Source of the DNA: Areca catechu
Lineage: Eukaryota; Streptophyta; Magnoliopsida; Arecales; Arecaceae
Assembly (NCBI GenBank): GCA_021397845.1
Contig: CM038053.1
Coordinates: 114,303,825-114,367,824 of the forward strand
Length of the DNA stretch: 64,000 bases
Direction of reading: 5' to 3'
The position numbers and the translations under genes are program-made. Positions 53,965-64,000 of the stretch are shown here, piece after piece. The notes under the pieces were generated by a model that saw only the letters and a list, made by a program, of their open reading frames with translations, did no database searches and was not told where the DNA came from. How positions within the stretch are numbered: the stretch's first letter is position 1; each line of letters starts with the position of its first letter.

Positions 53965-55539
53965 TGTTGCCTAGGTGGCTTCCTAAGAGGGGGGTGAAGC
54001 TTCCTAAGAGGGGGGTGAATTGGGATTAAAAAACTTTTCACAATTATGTACACTTTAAAATTCTTTTAGTGTTGTGGTGCAATATGTAATGCGGAAGTAA
54101 ATAAGTAAATGCAATAAGCTAAAGTAAGCACAAACACAAACACAAAGAGGTTTAGAGTGGTTCAGAGCAACTGGCTCCTACGTCCACTATCTAAGCACCA
54201 CTTGGGATTTTCACTATATCCCCCAACCAGAATATAGTCGGATTATTTTACCAAGCTCACAATCCAAACCTATACACTTTGGTTTTACCAGGATTACCAA
54301 AGAAAGCCAAACTCCCTTTGGTTTTGAACAGCATCACCAAAGAAACCCTAACACTTGGTTTTATACCGGGATCACTAAGAACCCAAATTAAGTTTTCACA
54401 AGGCTCACCTAAAAACCTTCAACGCTTTCTTAAGACACAGCCCCTTGCTATTCTTAGAGATAAAACAATGATGGTGAGAAATAAACAAGCAACTATAACA
54501 AATCGAGTTTGTTTAAATGTTGCTGATGTAGATCAAGATGAAGCCTAGATTTGAATGCTCATTAATTGTTCTTCAAGCTACTTCTTTCCTTCTTCAATGA
54601 GTGGATTCAATAATGAAGTGTAGTTGGTGAAACTTTGAATCCTAACTTGAAAGCTCTTGAAGTAGGTTGGTGAAAGACTTGAAGGCTCTTCAATTTCTCA
54701 AGATAAATCAATAATAATGCTCTAATAATTGTTTAATCCCTCAAAATCAATCCATTTTATAGTTTTCCATGAGATATAGCCATTGTAGGGCCTAGAGATT
54801 CATGAAAGAGCTATTGGAGATGAAAGAGAATTCAAAAATCACTTCCAGCAACTAGCCGATGGAGTGCAGAAAACAACTACTCGAGTCGGCTCGAGGTCCA
54901 CGAGTCGGCTCGATGTCTTAGATAGCCCAAAATAAATTTCAATGAGAGTCGGCTCTTCAAGCTGGAGTCGGCTCTTGCCTTCAATCAATTCAAAACAGAA
55001 AATTATAGGAGTCGGCTCTTTAGGGCAGAGTCGACTCAAAGTCTCAGTCACCAAAAATTCATAACTCTGGACGAGTCGGCTCTTGGGGCTTGAGTCGGCT
55101 CGAGTTCTTAGACTTCAAAAACATGAATTCTTCCATGAGTCGGCTCTTGATACTGAAACTCTAAAATTTTTTCGTGTCGTGCCACGAGGAGTCAGCTCTT
55201 GGTCCATGAGTCAGCTCTTGCCAAAACTTCAATTGATGCTTCAAACTTCTCCAAAACTCTTCAACACTTGAATCAAACAAGAGCTAATCTACATACTCTC
55301 AATTTTATAATTTTATAGCCCTTTTTACAAGATTACAAGATTGGCAAAAATTAGGGCTTTTACAAGTTAAAGTTCATAAAAGTCCATACATAATTAAATT
55401 ACCTCTCAATCAATTTGAAAACTAATTTAAACTAAAGGTAAGCAATTTCTTGCAAAAACTTCTCAAGTAATTGAACGAATTAGTAACAAGTACATGCTCC
55501 AATGTTTTGTGATTATCAAAATCATTTCAGGGGTCAACA
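53965..55539 (-). repeat. SIRE-8 3' LTR (1575 bp)
   Basis: From TGTTGACCCCTG at 55539 to the terminal GGCAACA complement at 53965. It carries eight GTCGGC sites (RCCGAC in element sense) at 54880-55145 in GAGTCGGCTCK units. A tandem duplication of about 22 bp (CTTCCTAAGAGGGGGGTGAA twice) sits at 53978-54021. Confidence 0.88.
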
Positions 55540-56314
55540 ATCTCTCCCTCTTTTATGATGACAAAACACTGGGCATGAGCAGAATTTAAAAACACTTTGC
55601 AATTACTGTATATCATATTCACAATTTTAATGATATTAGACATAGTATGTATCAAACAGATTGAGTATCAAGGTATCAATATAATGTATCAAAATGTATC
55701 ATATGTATAATGAAACTAAAAACTATCAACATAAGGTATCATATGTATTGATGCAAAGTTTCATCTGTATCATATGTGTTTCAAGTATCGAAAATATAAT
55801 GTATCAAATGTATTGCATATCGAAACTTTACAGAATTAACTAGTATTTGAAGTGAATATCATGAAAACTTAACAAAAACATGACATAAGCTCCCCCTTAC
55901 TATTGTAATAGCATTTCTTTTAATTTTCATCAAATTTTCATAAATTTTCATACATATTCATGTTTTTATAAACATTTATAAACATTCATACACATTTTCA
56001 TAAATTAACATTCATATCTTCACATTTTCATGCACTTAACATTCATATCTTCACATTTTCATGCACATTCACCCTTCTCCCCCTTTTTGTCATCAACAAA
56101 AGGTATATAGAATATGAGAACATACATTTATAGAAAATCATTCACAATGTGTATCATAAAGATACATGTTTCATAAAAGATCATATGTATATATATAAAA
56201 GTCAGTACATAAGTGATACAGTACAAATGTGCCTCGGCACGACAAAATAGTATCACAATAACAAAACATAACTAGCATAAAGTCCTAAAAACATCAAGAT
56301 GAAAGACTAAAACA
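55540..56314 (-). other. SIRE-8 3' untranslated tail with TGATAC repeats
   Basis: No gene is seen. Eight GTATCA words (TGATAC in sense) lie at about 55645-55830. Extra polypurine tracts in element sense lie near 55888 and 56072-56095. It matches the SIRE-7 tail in layout. Confidence 0.65.
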
Positions 56315-57927
56315 TCAAAAGGATGGACTAGGATCATCACCACTAAGGTCTTCCTCACTAGAATAGGAACCGACCTCTAAGATGCCTGGAGCAAGCCTGA
56401 ACTTAGGGAACCTAGACCATAGGTCCCTGAGTCTAGTCCTAACAGGTGTGGTAGTCCTATAAGCTTTGGTTTTGGCTTTAGCTTTTACTTTAGACTCAGA
56501 AGAAATGATAATAGGAGTGGGTCTGGCAGTGGGAGGATCAAAAGATAAGGCCAAAGTGCTGGTGGTAGACAATATCTCTATAACTGGAGTCTCTCCAATG
56601 TCAGATCCTGGAATCTCGATACCAGCCTCAGCCTCAGCAGGAGTGACCTCTGAAGGAATGTCACTGAAATATGCTGCCTATCCCTACCCGTAATCAGTGC
56701 TAGTGTCAGGTGCTGTTGTGGAAGTAGTCGGTATAGACTGACTGGCTGCAGTAAGCTGTCGAAGAATAGTCATGATGTCTTGGAAGCCCTGGTGCATCTT
56801 CGATTGAAGAGCAGAAATCCTGGCATCAGTCTCAATTCTCCCTCTTTAAAGACTCGAGATCTCATCCAGTACACGCTGCAATCGGTTATCAGCATAAGGT
56901 CCAATAGCTATAGATCCTCTGACAGGTGATCGAGGAGTGGTAGGAGCTGGCTCTGAGGGTCCAGCCTCATCAGTATGTGCCTCTACCTCTACACCATGTC
57001 CTTCTGTTGCCTGAATGTCCTCATCTGAGTCATCCTCTGAGTGAGCCACTGGACGACATAAGCTCTTCCTAATCCAGAGACCCTCTACTTTAATAAATTC
57101 CATCCGATTCAGAGATTTCAAGTTGTATATGTCTGTGTGTAAAAGTGGCCGGCTATCCTCACCAGAGAAGTCAACTAGGGCATCCTGAAACAGAAGTGTG
57201 ATACCATTTCGTATGGTAAACATGCTCGTGCCCTACGAGCAGCCTCTCTCATCTGTGATAGCATAATGAATGGTAGAATGAGGGGCTCCCCCTCAATCAG
57301 GCATCTCATAAAGACCAGGTCGCACTCATTAACCTAGTCAAACCTCCCCGTCCGAGGCAAGAAGATACGACTAATGATGTTATGCAAAAGTCTCATTTCC
57401 AATGATAATTGATTTACACTAACATGAATAACTCCCTTTACATTTGTCCTCTCAAGCACTAATCTCAAGGTCTTTTGCTTCTCCTTCAAAACTAGGTAAC
57501 TTTCACCCTCTTTTGGAATGTGAAGAATACTGGACAACTTTTATTCACTAATTTCAATATGTTTTCCCTTCACTATACCTTCAATGTGGAATGCACCTAA
57601 GGACATACTTTCAAAAAATTGCCTAACCAGGTTGGGATAAGTGGGAAGATTTAGCATACAAAAGTCCTTCCAACCCTATTTAGTCAACCAATCCCCAATG
57701 TGCAAATGCTCTTGCTCTAGGAAATTGAAATCAATACATCTACCTAGTGTAACTTGTCTATTACCCATTAAAATAACTTGCCTTGGTGTCTCTTGCTCTT
57801 CCTCATGCTCTATTTGCTATTCTTCTTCCATATTCAAGGTATCCAAACACCGCTTTATCCTCCTTTCCTCCGCAACCATCCAAACCACTCTCCTAGGTTT
57901 CTTGGCTATGGCCTTACGAGGAGCCAT
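56315..57927 (-). pseudogene. SIRE-8 ORF3
   Basis: Start ATG at 57927 (MAPRKAIAKKPRRVVW). The conserved core reads SSILHIPKEGESYLVLKE, NQLSLEMRLLHNIISRIF, LPRTGRFD (57334), then PLLHTDIYNLKSLNRMEF. An acidic, Pro-rich region follows, and the C-terminal end is RLRDLWSRFPKFRL and SYSSEEDLSGDD, closing at 56315. Stops include a TAG where RFDW is expected and one at 57541. It is the third copy of the ORF3 family. Confidence 0.72.
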
Positions 57928-58140
57928 CTAGCTTGGATTAGGACTTTGGAGAGTTTAGGAAGTGTTCTAGGAGCTTTTCGTAGGTTGGGAAGAGGAGTCG
58001 GCTAAGGAGAAGTGAGAAAAATGAAAAGACATAGTGAATACAAACCTATGGAACCCTATTTAAAAGCTTTTGGCCCAACTCTCGAGTCAGCTCGCCGAAC
58101 CGCCTGATGACTCGAGTCGACTCGAGTCAAAATTCAGCCT
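57928..58140 (-). promoter_or_regulatory. SIRE-8 counterpart of the ORF3 internal promoter
   Basis: TTTAAATA in element sense (58057-58064) lies about 130 nt before the ORF3 ATG, with a CT-rich leader. A CTCGAGTCAGCTCG and GACTCGAGTCGACTCGAGTC cluster lies at 58081-58133. It parallels 41763-42102. Confidence 0.5.
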
Positions 58141-58259
58141 AAAACTCGAAAAAGGTTAAAATCAATTTCTATGGGTTTCTAGTCACTAAAATAGGTTGTC
58201 ATAAGCTCTAGAGTGAAATTTGAAAAGTCTAGATAATATTTTCTTGTTTTTTGAAAAAT

Positions 58260-58706
58260 TAGGTCAAAATATTCAGAATGGGTCACACAGGCCTAATTCG
58301 CCTCTAATCTTCTCAAATCTATCTTGACTAAGGGGTTTAGTAAAAATATCAGCAAGTTGATCTTCAGTAGGTACAACTTCTAGCTCAACAACATTATTTA
58401 AAACATGATCACGAAAAAAGTGATGTCTAATTTCTATGTGCTTAGTTCGTGAATGCTGAATTGGATTTTTTGATAAGTTAATAGCACTAGTGTTATCACA
58501 TTTAATAAAAATTTTAGATTGGACAACACCATAATCTTCTAGTTATTGCTAAATCCATAATACTTGAGTACAACAGCTCCTAGCAGCCACATATTCTGTC
58601 TCAGTAGTAGACAGTGCTTCAGAGTTCTGCTTGCAACAGTGCCATGAAATCAAGTTAACACCTAAAAATTGACAGGTGCCATTTATGCTTTTTCTATTAA
58701 TTTTAC
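58260..58706 (-). pseudogene. pol: SIRE-8 RNase H end
   Basis: Minus-strand RNase H remnant: LGVNLISWHC, LSTTETEYVAARSCC, IKCDNTSAINLSKNP, HIEIRHHFFRDH and ADIFTKPLSQDRF, then a natural end. It is broken on its N-terminal side by the Copia-9 LTR at 58707. Confidence 0.78.
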
Positions 58707-61069
58707 TGTTAGGAATTGTGTCCCAAAGCTAATCGCCTGGGTTATAGGCGGTTGTGCTCAGTATTGTACTCATTTTATGAATTAATAAAATATTATTTTT
58801 GGCAGCTCAGCACATATTTAATTTTCCTGAAATGAACTCTTTCCATGTGATGAAGTCCTTAGGACTACACTGACTTCGATACAGAGAGGATGTATCGAGT
58901 GGTCCTTAAACACTGTTCACAACCAAAGGATATATTGTACTGGATGGCAATATATCAAGTATAGGTTGCTGTACTTCACATCGTTTGGTTGTCCTCTTGA
59001 CCAAATGAGTGTGGTGACACTGATATGATCTGCAAGTGGGATATGTGATAACTTATTGAACGTGACTCCGTGCAGCCCCTTTCTGCCAAAGGGATACTCA
59101 TGATTGGATATGGGTATATGTGTCCCTCTGACCTGAGGTCATCACGGTAGCTTGCAAGCAACTCCCTGTGCTTTGGTACCGAACTACCCGTATTTTTAAT
59201 TCGATGATGGAAGGTTTCTGGGTACAGGCAAGTACTTGTGGAGCAGTGATGGACCAAGATGGAATTAACCTGTCCAAACAGTTTGGATTGAATGTCTCGC
59301 AGAATCTCAATTTAGCAAATCCTCGACCGGGGTAGTCTTAGTGAAGAGTCACTAGGCTTGTGAGGTTGAGACACGTAGTCGACTGACTTAGTCTGGGTTG
59401 GCAGCCCAATCTCAGTCGTCTTGAGCATTAGAGGTCAAAGGGATGAATTATACGGTAACCATATGCCAGAGGTTCGATAGTTTGCTCCCGCATCTTCGAC
59501 CTATCCGGACGCCGGGACCCATTGCTAGATGGTTTTCTGTGCTGGTACTAAAATTGTTCTAGTGCTACCGTTTAGGTTCGAACCTATGAGGTCACACGCC
59601 ACAGAGGATAACTCTATGATTCGGATACCGATTACGATTGGGAATCATCTCGGTTTTATGGTCACAGTATTTTTGAGCACTCTTTTCCCCATCTTGCCCT
59701 TGTTTGTGTCAACCAGAAATTGTTCCGGGTTGACCAGCACTATGCCAGGATTTTTCTGAATCAGTTTTGAACTGATTCGGAGTTCGTTTCGGCCTCCAAT
59801 TGGTTGTGAACCAATTTTATTCCTTGAACCAGGTTCAATTGGATTGAACCGTTTGGTTTTATGGGATTGATCCAAGTGGTTTAAAAATTGGGTTTGAACC
59901 AATTTTTGGCTTGGACAGGTTATTTGAACCAATCTTTACTCCTTGGACCGTTTACACGGTCATTTGTTTTTGCTGGAAGGCCAAACGAATGAGAAAATAA
60001 AATTTCCAAAACATCGGGAATGCCAAACGTCCTCGCGCGCATCTCTTCCTCTTCTCCCTCCATTGTTGATTAATGGCTTTAATCCCTTGTTTATGGTTGT
60101 TAAATGGGTTAACTGTAGCTGATGACCTCTTGGCCTCCCACCCTCTCCGTTGTCTTCTCCCTGCACCTTATATAAACTCCAAGCCATCCCTGTTTTCAAG
60201 AAGAGAAGTTTTCACCGTGAGTTGGGAAATAATCCATCGTGTGAGATCCAAGGGAAAGTAATAAAAAGATTTGGGCATTCCTCTTCTTTGAGAGGCTTAA
60301 GGAGAGAGTTTTGGGCTGGGTTTAAAAGCCTTAGAGGGAGAGAAAATCCCATTATTTCAAGCTCAAGTTCTGCCCATTTCTGCTACAGAATTCTATGACC
60401 ATGAAGCCCTCTTCCGGCGGCTAGCACCGTGCATGGAGGCGGATCCGAGAGCCCCGGGCATTTCTCCCCTCAAGAGGGAGTACCTTTCTACTCCTAGGAG
60501 CAAACCACGTGAGCCGGGATCGCTCCAGCTGCTCCGAAACAAAGGCCAAAGTCTGCTACCCAGTTCTGCTGCAGAAATCTAGCAGCAGACTTTGGTGATT
60601 TATTTTAATTTTTTGGCTTAGATTTGATTGCAGTAATCAGTGGCAAATCGAAGAAGACTTGTCCAAGTTGCTGCTGCTCAAATTTGGGAGCAAACGGAGG
60701 TCCAGAAGGAGGTGTTCCGATGATGTTTTGCAAGCCAAAAATAGGGTCCCAAGGAGGAAGACGACTGGAATAACTTTATTCCAGTTATTCCAGTCTATTC
60801 CAGGTTTATTCCATAGTTATTCCAGGTGGAATAAAAGTTATGGAAAATTATTTTTTAATCATGCATGGATAGATTAAATTGTTTAATATTTTATAAATAT
60901 TTTATATGGTTATACATGCCTAAATGCAAATAGATTTAGATTAGTTCCTGGCGAAGCAGATTTCCACTGCGTGAATTTTAAAATTTATTTTAAAATCCAA
61001 TCTGCTCCCATAGATGTTTGCATGCCTAGTGTAGGATCTTGTCAAACCACCTGCATCTATTTACTTTCA
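58707..61069 (+). repeat. Copia-9 5' LTR (2363 bp)
   Basis: The boundaries are set by TG at 58707 and by CA at 61068-61069, one base before the PBS. It contains inverted GAACCAAT/ATTGGTT words (59755-59945) and a TTATTCCAG cluster (60765-60834). No gene is supported inside it. Confidence 0.88.
60765..60834. repeat. TTATTCCAG repeats with inverted ends in Copia-9 LTR
   Basis: CTGGAATAA (60765-60773) is inverted against TTATTCCAG (60776-60784). Further copies follow at 60785 and 60817, with variants between. The cluster ends with GTGGAATAA (60826-60834). Confidence 0.8.
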
Positions 61070-61070
61070 T

Positions 61071-61082
61071 TGGTATCAGAGC
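61071..61082 (+). other. Copia-9 primer-binding site
   Basis: TGGTATCAGAGC, one base after the LTR end. Confidence 0.9.
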
Positions 61083-61735
61083 TAGGTTGAATTTGTAATC
61101 TAATCTAGTATGCATGCTTATAGATTAAAATTTGTTTAATCTTAAATATGTATCAAGTTTTCTTTTTGATACCTAGTTGAGACCTTCACCATGACCGTGT
61201 GTCTTTGACATGATGCAGATCGTCTGTGTTGGCCTCTTCAGAAGGATCCTTAAAGAATATTTAAAATTAAAAATTATTTTAATTTGCAGATACATGATTT
61301 AGGCATGTTTTATAAAATATTTGTAAAATATTTTTTGATGCATGATTTGGTATATAAAAATGTTTTACATAAAGAATTAATTAAAAAAAATTTTAATTAA
61401 GTGTTTGGCTTATTAAAAAAGTTTTTATGTTTATGAAATCTAAACAAATTTGCATAAGCCATTTTGGGTTAATTGGGTTAGCTGACTAGTTGGGTCCATA
61501 ACTAGGTTAGACCTAATTTTAGTTGAATCGGATAATAAGAAGATTAAACAAAAGTTGTTTAAGGTCCTTCTTTAGAACTATCTAATAGTTAGAATAGTTG
61601 ATCCGTTCATCTAAAATGGATCCAATTAGTGGCTCAATGGATGCCCGAGTCTTTAGGCTAGTTTGATCGAGTCTGGTAAACTGACTGGTGTCGAGGTAGG
61701 TTTGGCATTGTGATCATGGCTGTATGAGGCTACCT

Positions 61736-61769
61736 CTTTCCTGGCCAACTTGGTTGGTGTCTAGGAAAG
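61736..61769 (+). other. Copia-9 copy of the shared leader hairpin
   Basis: CTTTCCT (61736-61742) pairs with AGGAAAG (61763-61769), and CCAAC (61745-61749) with GTTGG (61753-61757), loop TTG, unpaired 3' side TGTCT. The inner pair differs from CCAAT/ATTGG in the other two elements by a compensatory T-A to C-G change. Confidence 0.78.
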
Positions 61770-62201
61770 ATGGTTAATGGCGGATACTCACCCATGATCT
61801 CACCTACATGGCTAGTCGAGTCGACCAGAACTGATTGGAAAAGCTCAATGACTCGAGTTAACCCATGTCACCTAGGTTGATCGGTCGAATGATCTATAGG
61901 TGCCCATGGATCATTTGTTGATCTATTTCAACCCTCTTGGAATCTGATTGATTCAGTAGGAGGATGATCCATGTCCTTCTCTTTTCTTCTGTCACAATAT
62001 AAAAAAAAAAAAATCCTCTAAAATTATTAGGTCCTTAAAAAGACTAAGTCAAGGAGTTGATAGTGTATTTGCCTCCCATTAAGTTGGATAGAAATGTGTC
62101 CACTAGCTTGGTGTGCATCGGTAGTTTCATAGAACGGGTGTACATCCAGTGACTGGAATTTCTATCTGATCGATGATGGTTCAGTGCAACCTCCTTAACG
62201 G

Positions 62202-62426
62202 GACCAGGTGGGCTGGCCATAGTCGGGCTTGGTCTTTAGTTAGCTGGAAGCATTGGATTTATCATTTTAATGGTTGGACCTAACCAGAGACCCGCAATAG
62301 TAGGCCCCTAGGATGATTGGGGTGCTCTTTAGGGCAAAATAATATACTGAAAATTGTTAGGGAAACAATTGGTTTACGAACCTACCTTTAGGCTCGTATG
62401 GATGAGCCGGCCATAGTCGGGCTCAT
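62202..62426 (+). other. Two Copia-9 leader hairpins sharing an 11-nt loop
   Basis: The loop GGCCATAGTCG occurs at 62215-62225 and 62409-62419. The first is enclosed by GGCT/GGCT (with G-U pairs) and GACCA/TGGTC. The second is enclosed by ATGAGCC (62402-62408) and GGCTCAT (62420-62426). Same loop, different stems. Confidence 0.7.
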
Positions 62427-62593
62427 GCGAGGCCTATTGGATTTCAGTACCCACTTGAGAAAATGTATTTTCACGGATTGGAGTTAGAGGCTACCAATCT
62501 AAAAAATTAGTAGGAGAAACCTTTAGACTAAAGTCCAAGTCTTTTAGTTAAGTTATTAATTCATAAACTAATTTGGTCTTATTTTCTTTTCAG

Positions 62594-63440
62594 ATGTCTT
62601 CAAATTTATCGCTCCGGTCACTTCTCGATAACGAGAAGTTAAAGGGTCACAACTTTGATAGTTGGTATCGAAGATTGAGAATTGTTCTGGAGCATGAACG
62701 GATCCTCTATGTAATAGCGGATCCGGCACCTGAAATCCCTCCCACTAATGTACGGAGTGCAGTCAGAGACGCTTATCTAAAGTGGGTCTCTGATTGGACT
62801 ACTGTCGGTGCATTATGTTAGCGGCTATGAATGACGAGTTCAGTCACAAATTCGAGGAGGCCCAACCTAATGAAATCCTTCAAAAGTTAAAAGAATCCTT
62901 CGGCACCCCGGATGATGTAGAACGGTCCAAAGTATCTTGTGCCATCTATAACGCCAAGATGCCGAATGGTGGTTCAGTCACTGATCATGTATCGTACATG
63001 ATCGAGTTGATTGAAAAGTTGGGCAAACTCGGATGCCCCTTGCACGAGCAGCTCGGCAAGGATGCGATCATGAATTCTCTTCCCTTCTCCTATCTTGATT
63101 TTCTCGATCATTATAGAATGAACAAGCCTGCAGTAAACTACTATGGTCTTTTGGGGTTGCTGCAGACTTTCGAGAAAGACCACCAACTGAATAAGGGGGT
63201 GGTGAATTTAGTGGGAGGAAGTAGAGGTTGTCGTCCCTTTAAGAAAGGGAAAAAGAAAATAAATAAGAAGGGAAAGAAGGTGCAGAATGTTCCTGGCCCT
63301 AGTCAGACCAGGAAGTATAAGGCTAATCAGTCTTCTGCAGAATGTTTCTACTGCAAGAAGAAGGGACACTGGAAGAGGAACTGTCCTCTTTATATTGCAT
63401 CCCTTGATCCGAACAGGCCGAGGAAGCAGAAGTCTGCTGA
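62594..63440 (+). pseudogene. gag: Copia-9 gag, one frameshift
   Basis: Start ATG 62594 (MSSNLSLRSLLDNEKLKG); its N terminus is clearly related to Copia-D Gag. One base is lost near 62807, and the frame continues from there: CIMLAAMNDEFSHKFEEAQ, YLDFLDHYRMNKPAVNYYG, LLQTFEKDHQLNKG, a Lys-rich stretch, and an intact zinc knuckle CFYCKKKGHWKRNC (63346-63387). There is no stop before the knuckle, unlike Copia-D. Confidence 0.88.
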
Positions 63441-64000
63441 ACAAGGTATTTATATGATAAAACCTTGTAATTACTCAATTGTTGATACTGCTAACTGGGT
63501 ATTGGATACTGGTAGTCCAATTCATGTTTGTAATTCGTTACAGGGACTTCAAGTTAGCAGAAGATTTGAAGATGGAGAACTGTTTCTGAGTGTCAGAATG
63601 GAAATCGTGTTCCAGTACTGGCGATCGGAGTCCTACATCTTGTCTTTGAGTCTTGTACTATCGAACTAGTCGACTGTCACTATTATCCTAGTTTCATTAT
63701 GAGCATAATCTCTGTAGGCCTTTTGGCGAATTATGGTTTTGAACTTTCAATAAAAGAAGATTTTTGCAATGTTATTTTGAATAACTCTGTTATAATGAAA
63801 GCTAGATTAAATAATGGCATATACGTACTATCAAGGCCTGTTAGTGTAATGTACACTTCTAGCAAACGCCCAAGGTTAGATAATGTTAATGATTTGTATC
63901 TTTGGCACTGTAGGCTAGGTCATATTAACCAAAATAGGATAAACAAGATGCGAGGAGATGGACTTCTCGAGGTCAGTGATTCTGAATCACTGCCCACTTG
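63441..64000 (+). pseudogene. pol: Copia-9 protease and start of integrase, cut by window end
   Basis: Protease has WVLDTGSPIHVCNS near 63500, with DTG intact. A one-base loss near 63597 shifts the frame. The rest of protease (CHYYPSFIMSIISVGLL) and the integrase zinc start LWHCRLGHINQNRINKM (63900 on) are open in the new frame to base 64000. The remainder lies outside. Confidence 0.85.

Larger units (their letters stand above)
53965..58706 (-). mobile_element. SIRE-8: 3' part of a SIRE element, minus strand
   Basis: 3' LTR 53965-55539, tail, ORF3 (start 57927), and an RNase H end up to 58706, where Copia-9 interrupts. It is inserted in the Copia-E LTR, with left flank GTAAC (53960-53964). 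Its LTR keeps eight intact GTCGGC sites, so it looks younger than SIRE-7. Confidence 0.85.
58707..64000 (+). mobile_element. Copia-9: plus-strand copia, 5' half, runs off the window
   Basis: 5' LTR 58707-61069 (2363 bp, TGTTAGGAATTGTGTCCC to CTTTCA), PBS 61071-61082, a 1.5 kb structured leader, gag from 62594, and protease and pre-integrase to 64000. It is inserted in SIRE-8 RNase H. TTTAC (58702-58706) is the expected left duplication. It is a relative of Copia-D but a different family. It carries only single-base frameshifts, so it is probably among the younger insertions. Confidence 0.9.

Noticed and set aside
1..64000. Host protein genes, tRNA or rRNA genes
   Set aside because: All recognisable coding pieces belong to retrotransposons. 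No tRNA cloverleaf or rRNA sequence was recognised; the tRNA-like words are primer-binding sites.

Overview
The window is plant nuclear repeat DNA: a nest of LTR retrotransposons with no host gene that I can recognise. The families seen are Ty1/copia elements with Angela-like 2.4 kb LTRs, a Tork-like copia, SIRE-type copia with a third ORF, Ty3/gypsy Tat elements with a second RNase H, and a chromodomain gypsy. Together they point to a flowering plant with a large, methylated, repeat-rich genome. A monocot is plausible but not proven. Every coding region is broken by stops or frameshifts, so all are annotated as pseudogenes.

Layout. An old gypsy element (Tat-2, minus strand) is the base layer. 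Its remains lie at 21731-26323 and 46281-46678, and everything else sits inside it or beyond its right-hand break. Left side: a Tork-like copia (Copia-B, minus; 8921-10809 and 20738-21730) sits in the Tat-2 integrase. Copia-B is split by a complete plus-strand copia (Copia-D, 10810-20737) in its gag, and by a 2.4 kb LTR plus leader of Copia-C (6146-8920, minus) in its integrase. The Copia-C leader is broken by a second Tat element (Tat-1, 800-6145), which is broken by the LTR of Copia-A (1-799). Right side: a complete SIRE element (SIRE-5, 26324-46280, flanking CCAAT duplication) sits in the Tat-2 gag and carries a complete chromovirus (Chromo-6, 28919-37742, flanking CATGG duplication) in its own gag. 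Tat-2 ends at SIRE-7 (minus, 46679-52576). SIRE-7 is broken by the LTR of Copia-E (plus, 52577-53964), which is broken by SIRE-8 (minus, 53965-58706), which is broken by Copia-9 (plus, 58707 to the window end). Nesting reaches five levels on each side.

The most interesting signals are non-coding. (1) The leader RNA of Copia-D has four hairpins with the same 19-nt loop on four unrelated stems. Copia-9 shows the same design with a different loop. (2) A compact hairpin ending in RTTGGTGTCTAGGA recurs, with compensatory stem changes, in the leaders of two copia elements and the gypsy chromovirus, which are different superfamilies. (3) The SIRE LTRs carry dense clusters of the DRE/CRT core RCCGAC. 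A related cluster followed by a TATA-like box stands about 125-140 bp before the ORF3 start in all three SIRE copies, which suggests an internal promoter. (4) Tat-1 has a 115-bp tandem array with G-box/ABRE-like sites in its LTR. (5) The chromovirus LTR end holds a captured copy of its own primer-binding region.

All similarity and structure statements come from reading the sequence by eye. No alignment, folding or database search was run.
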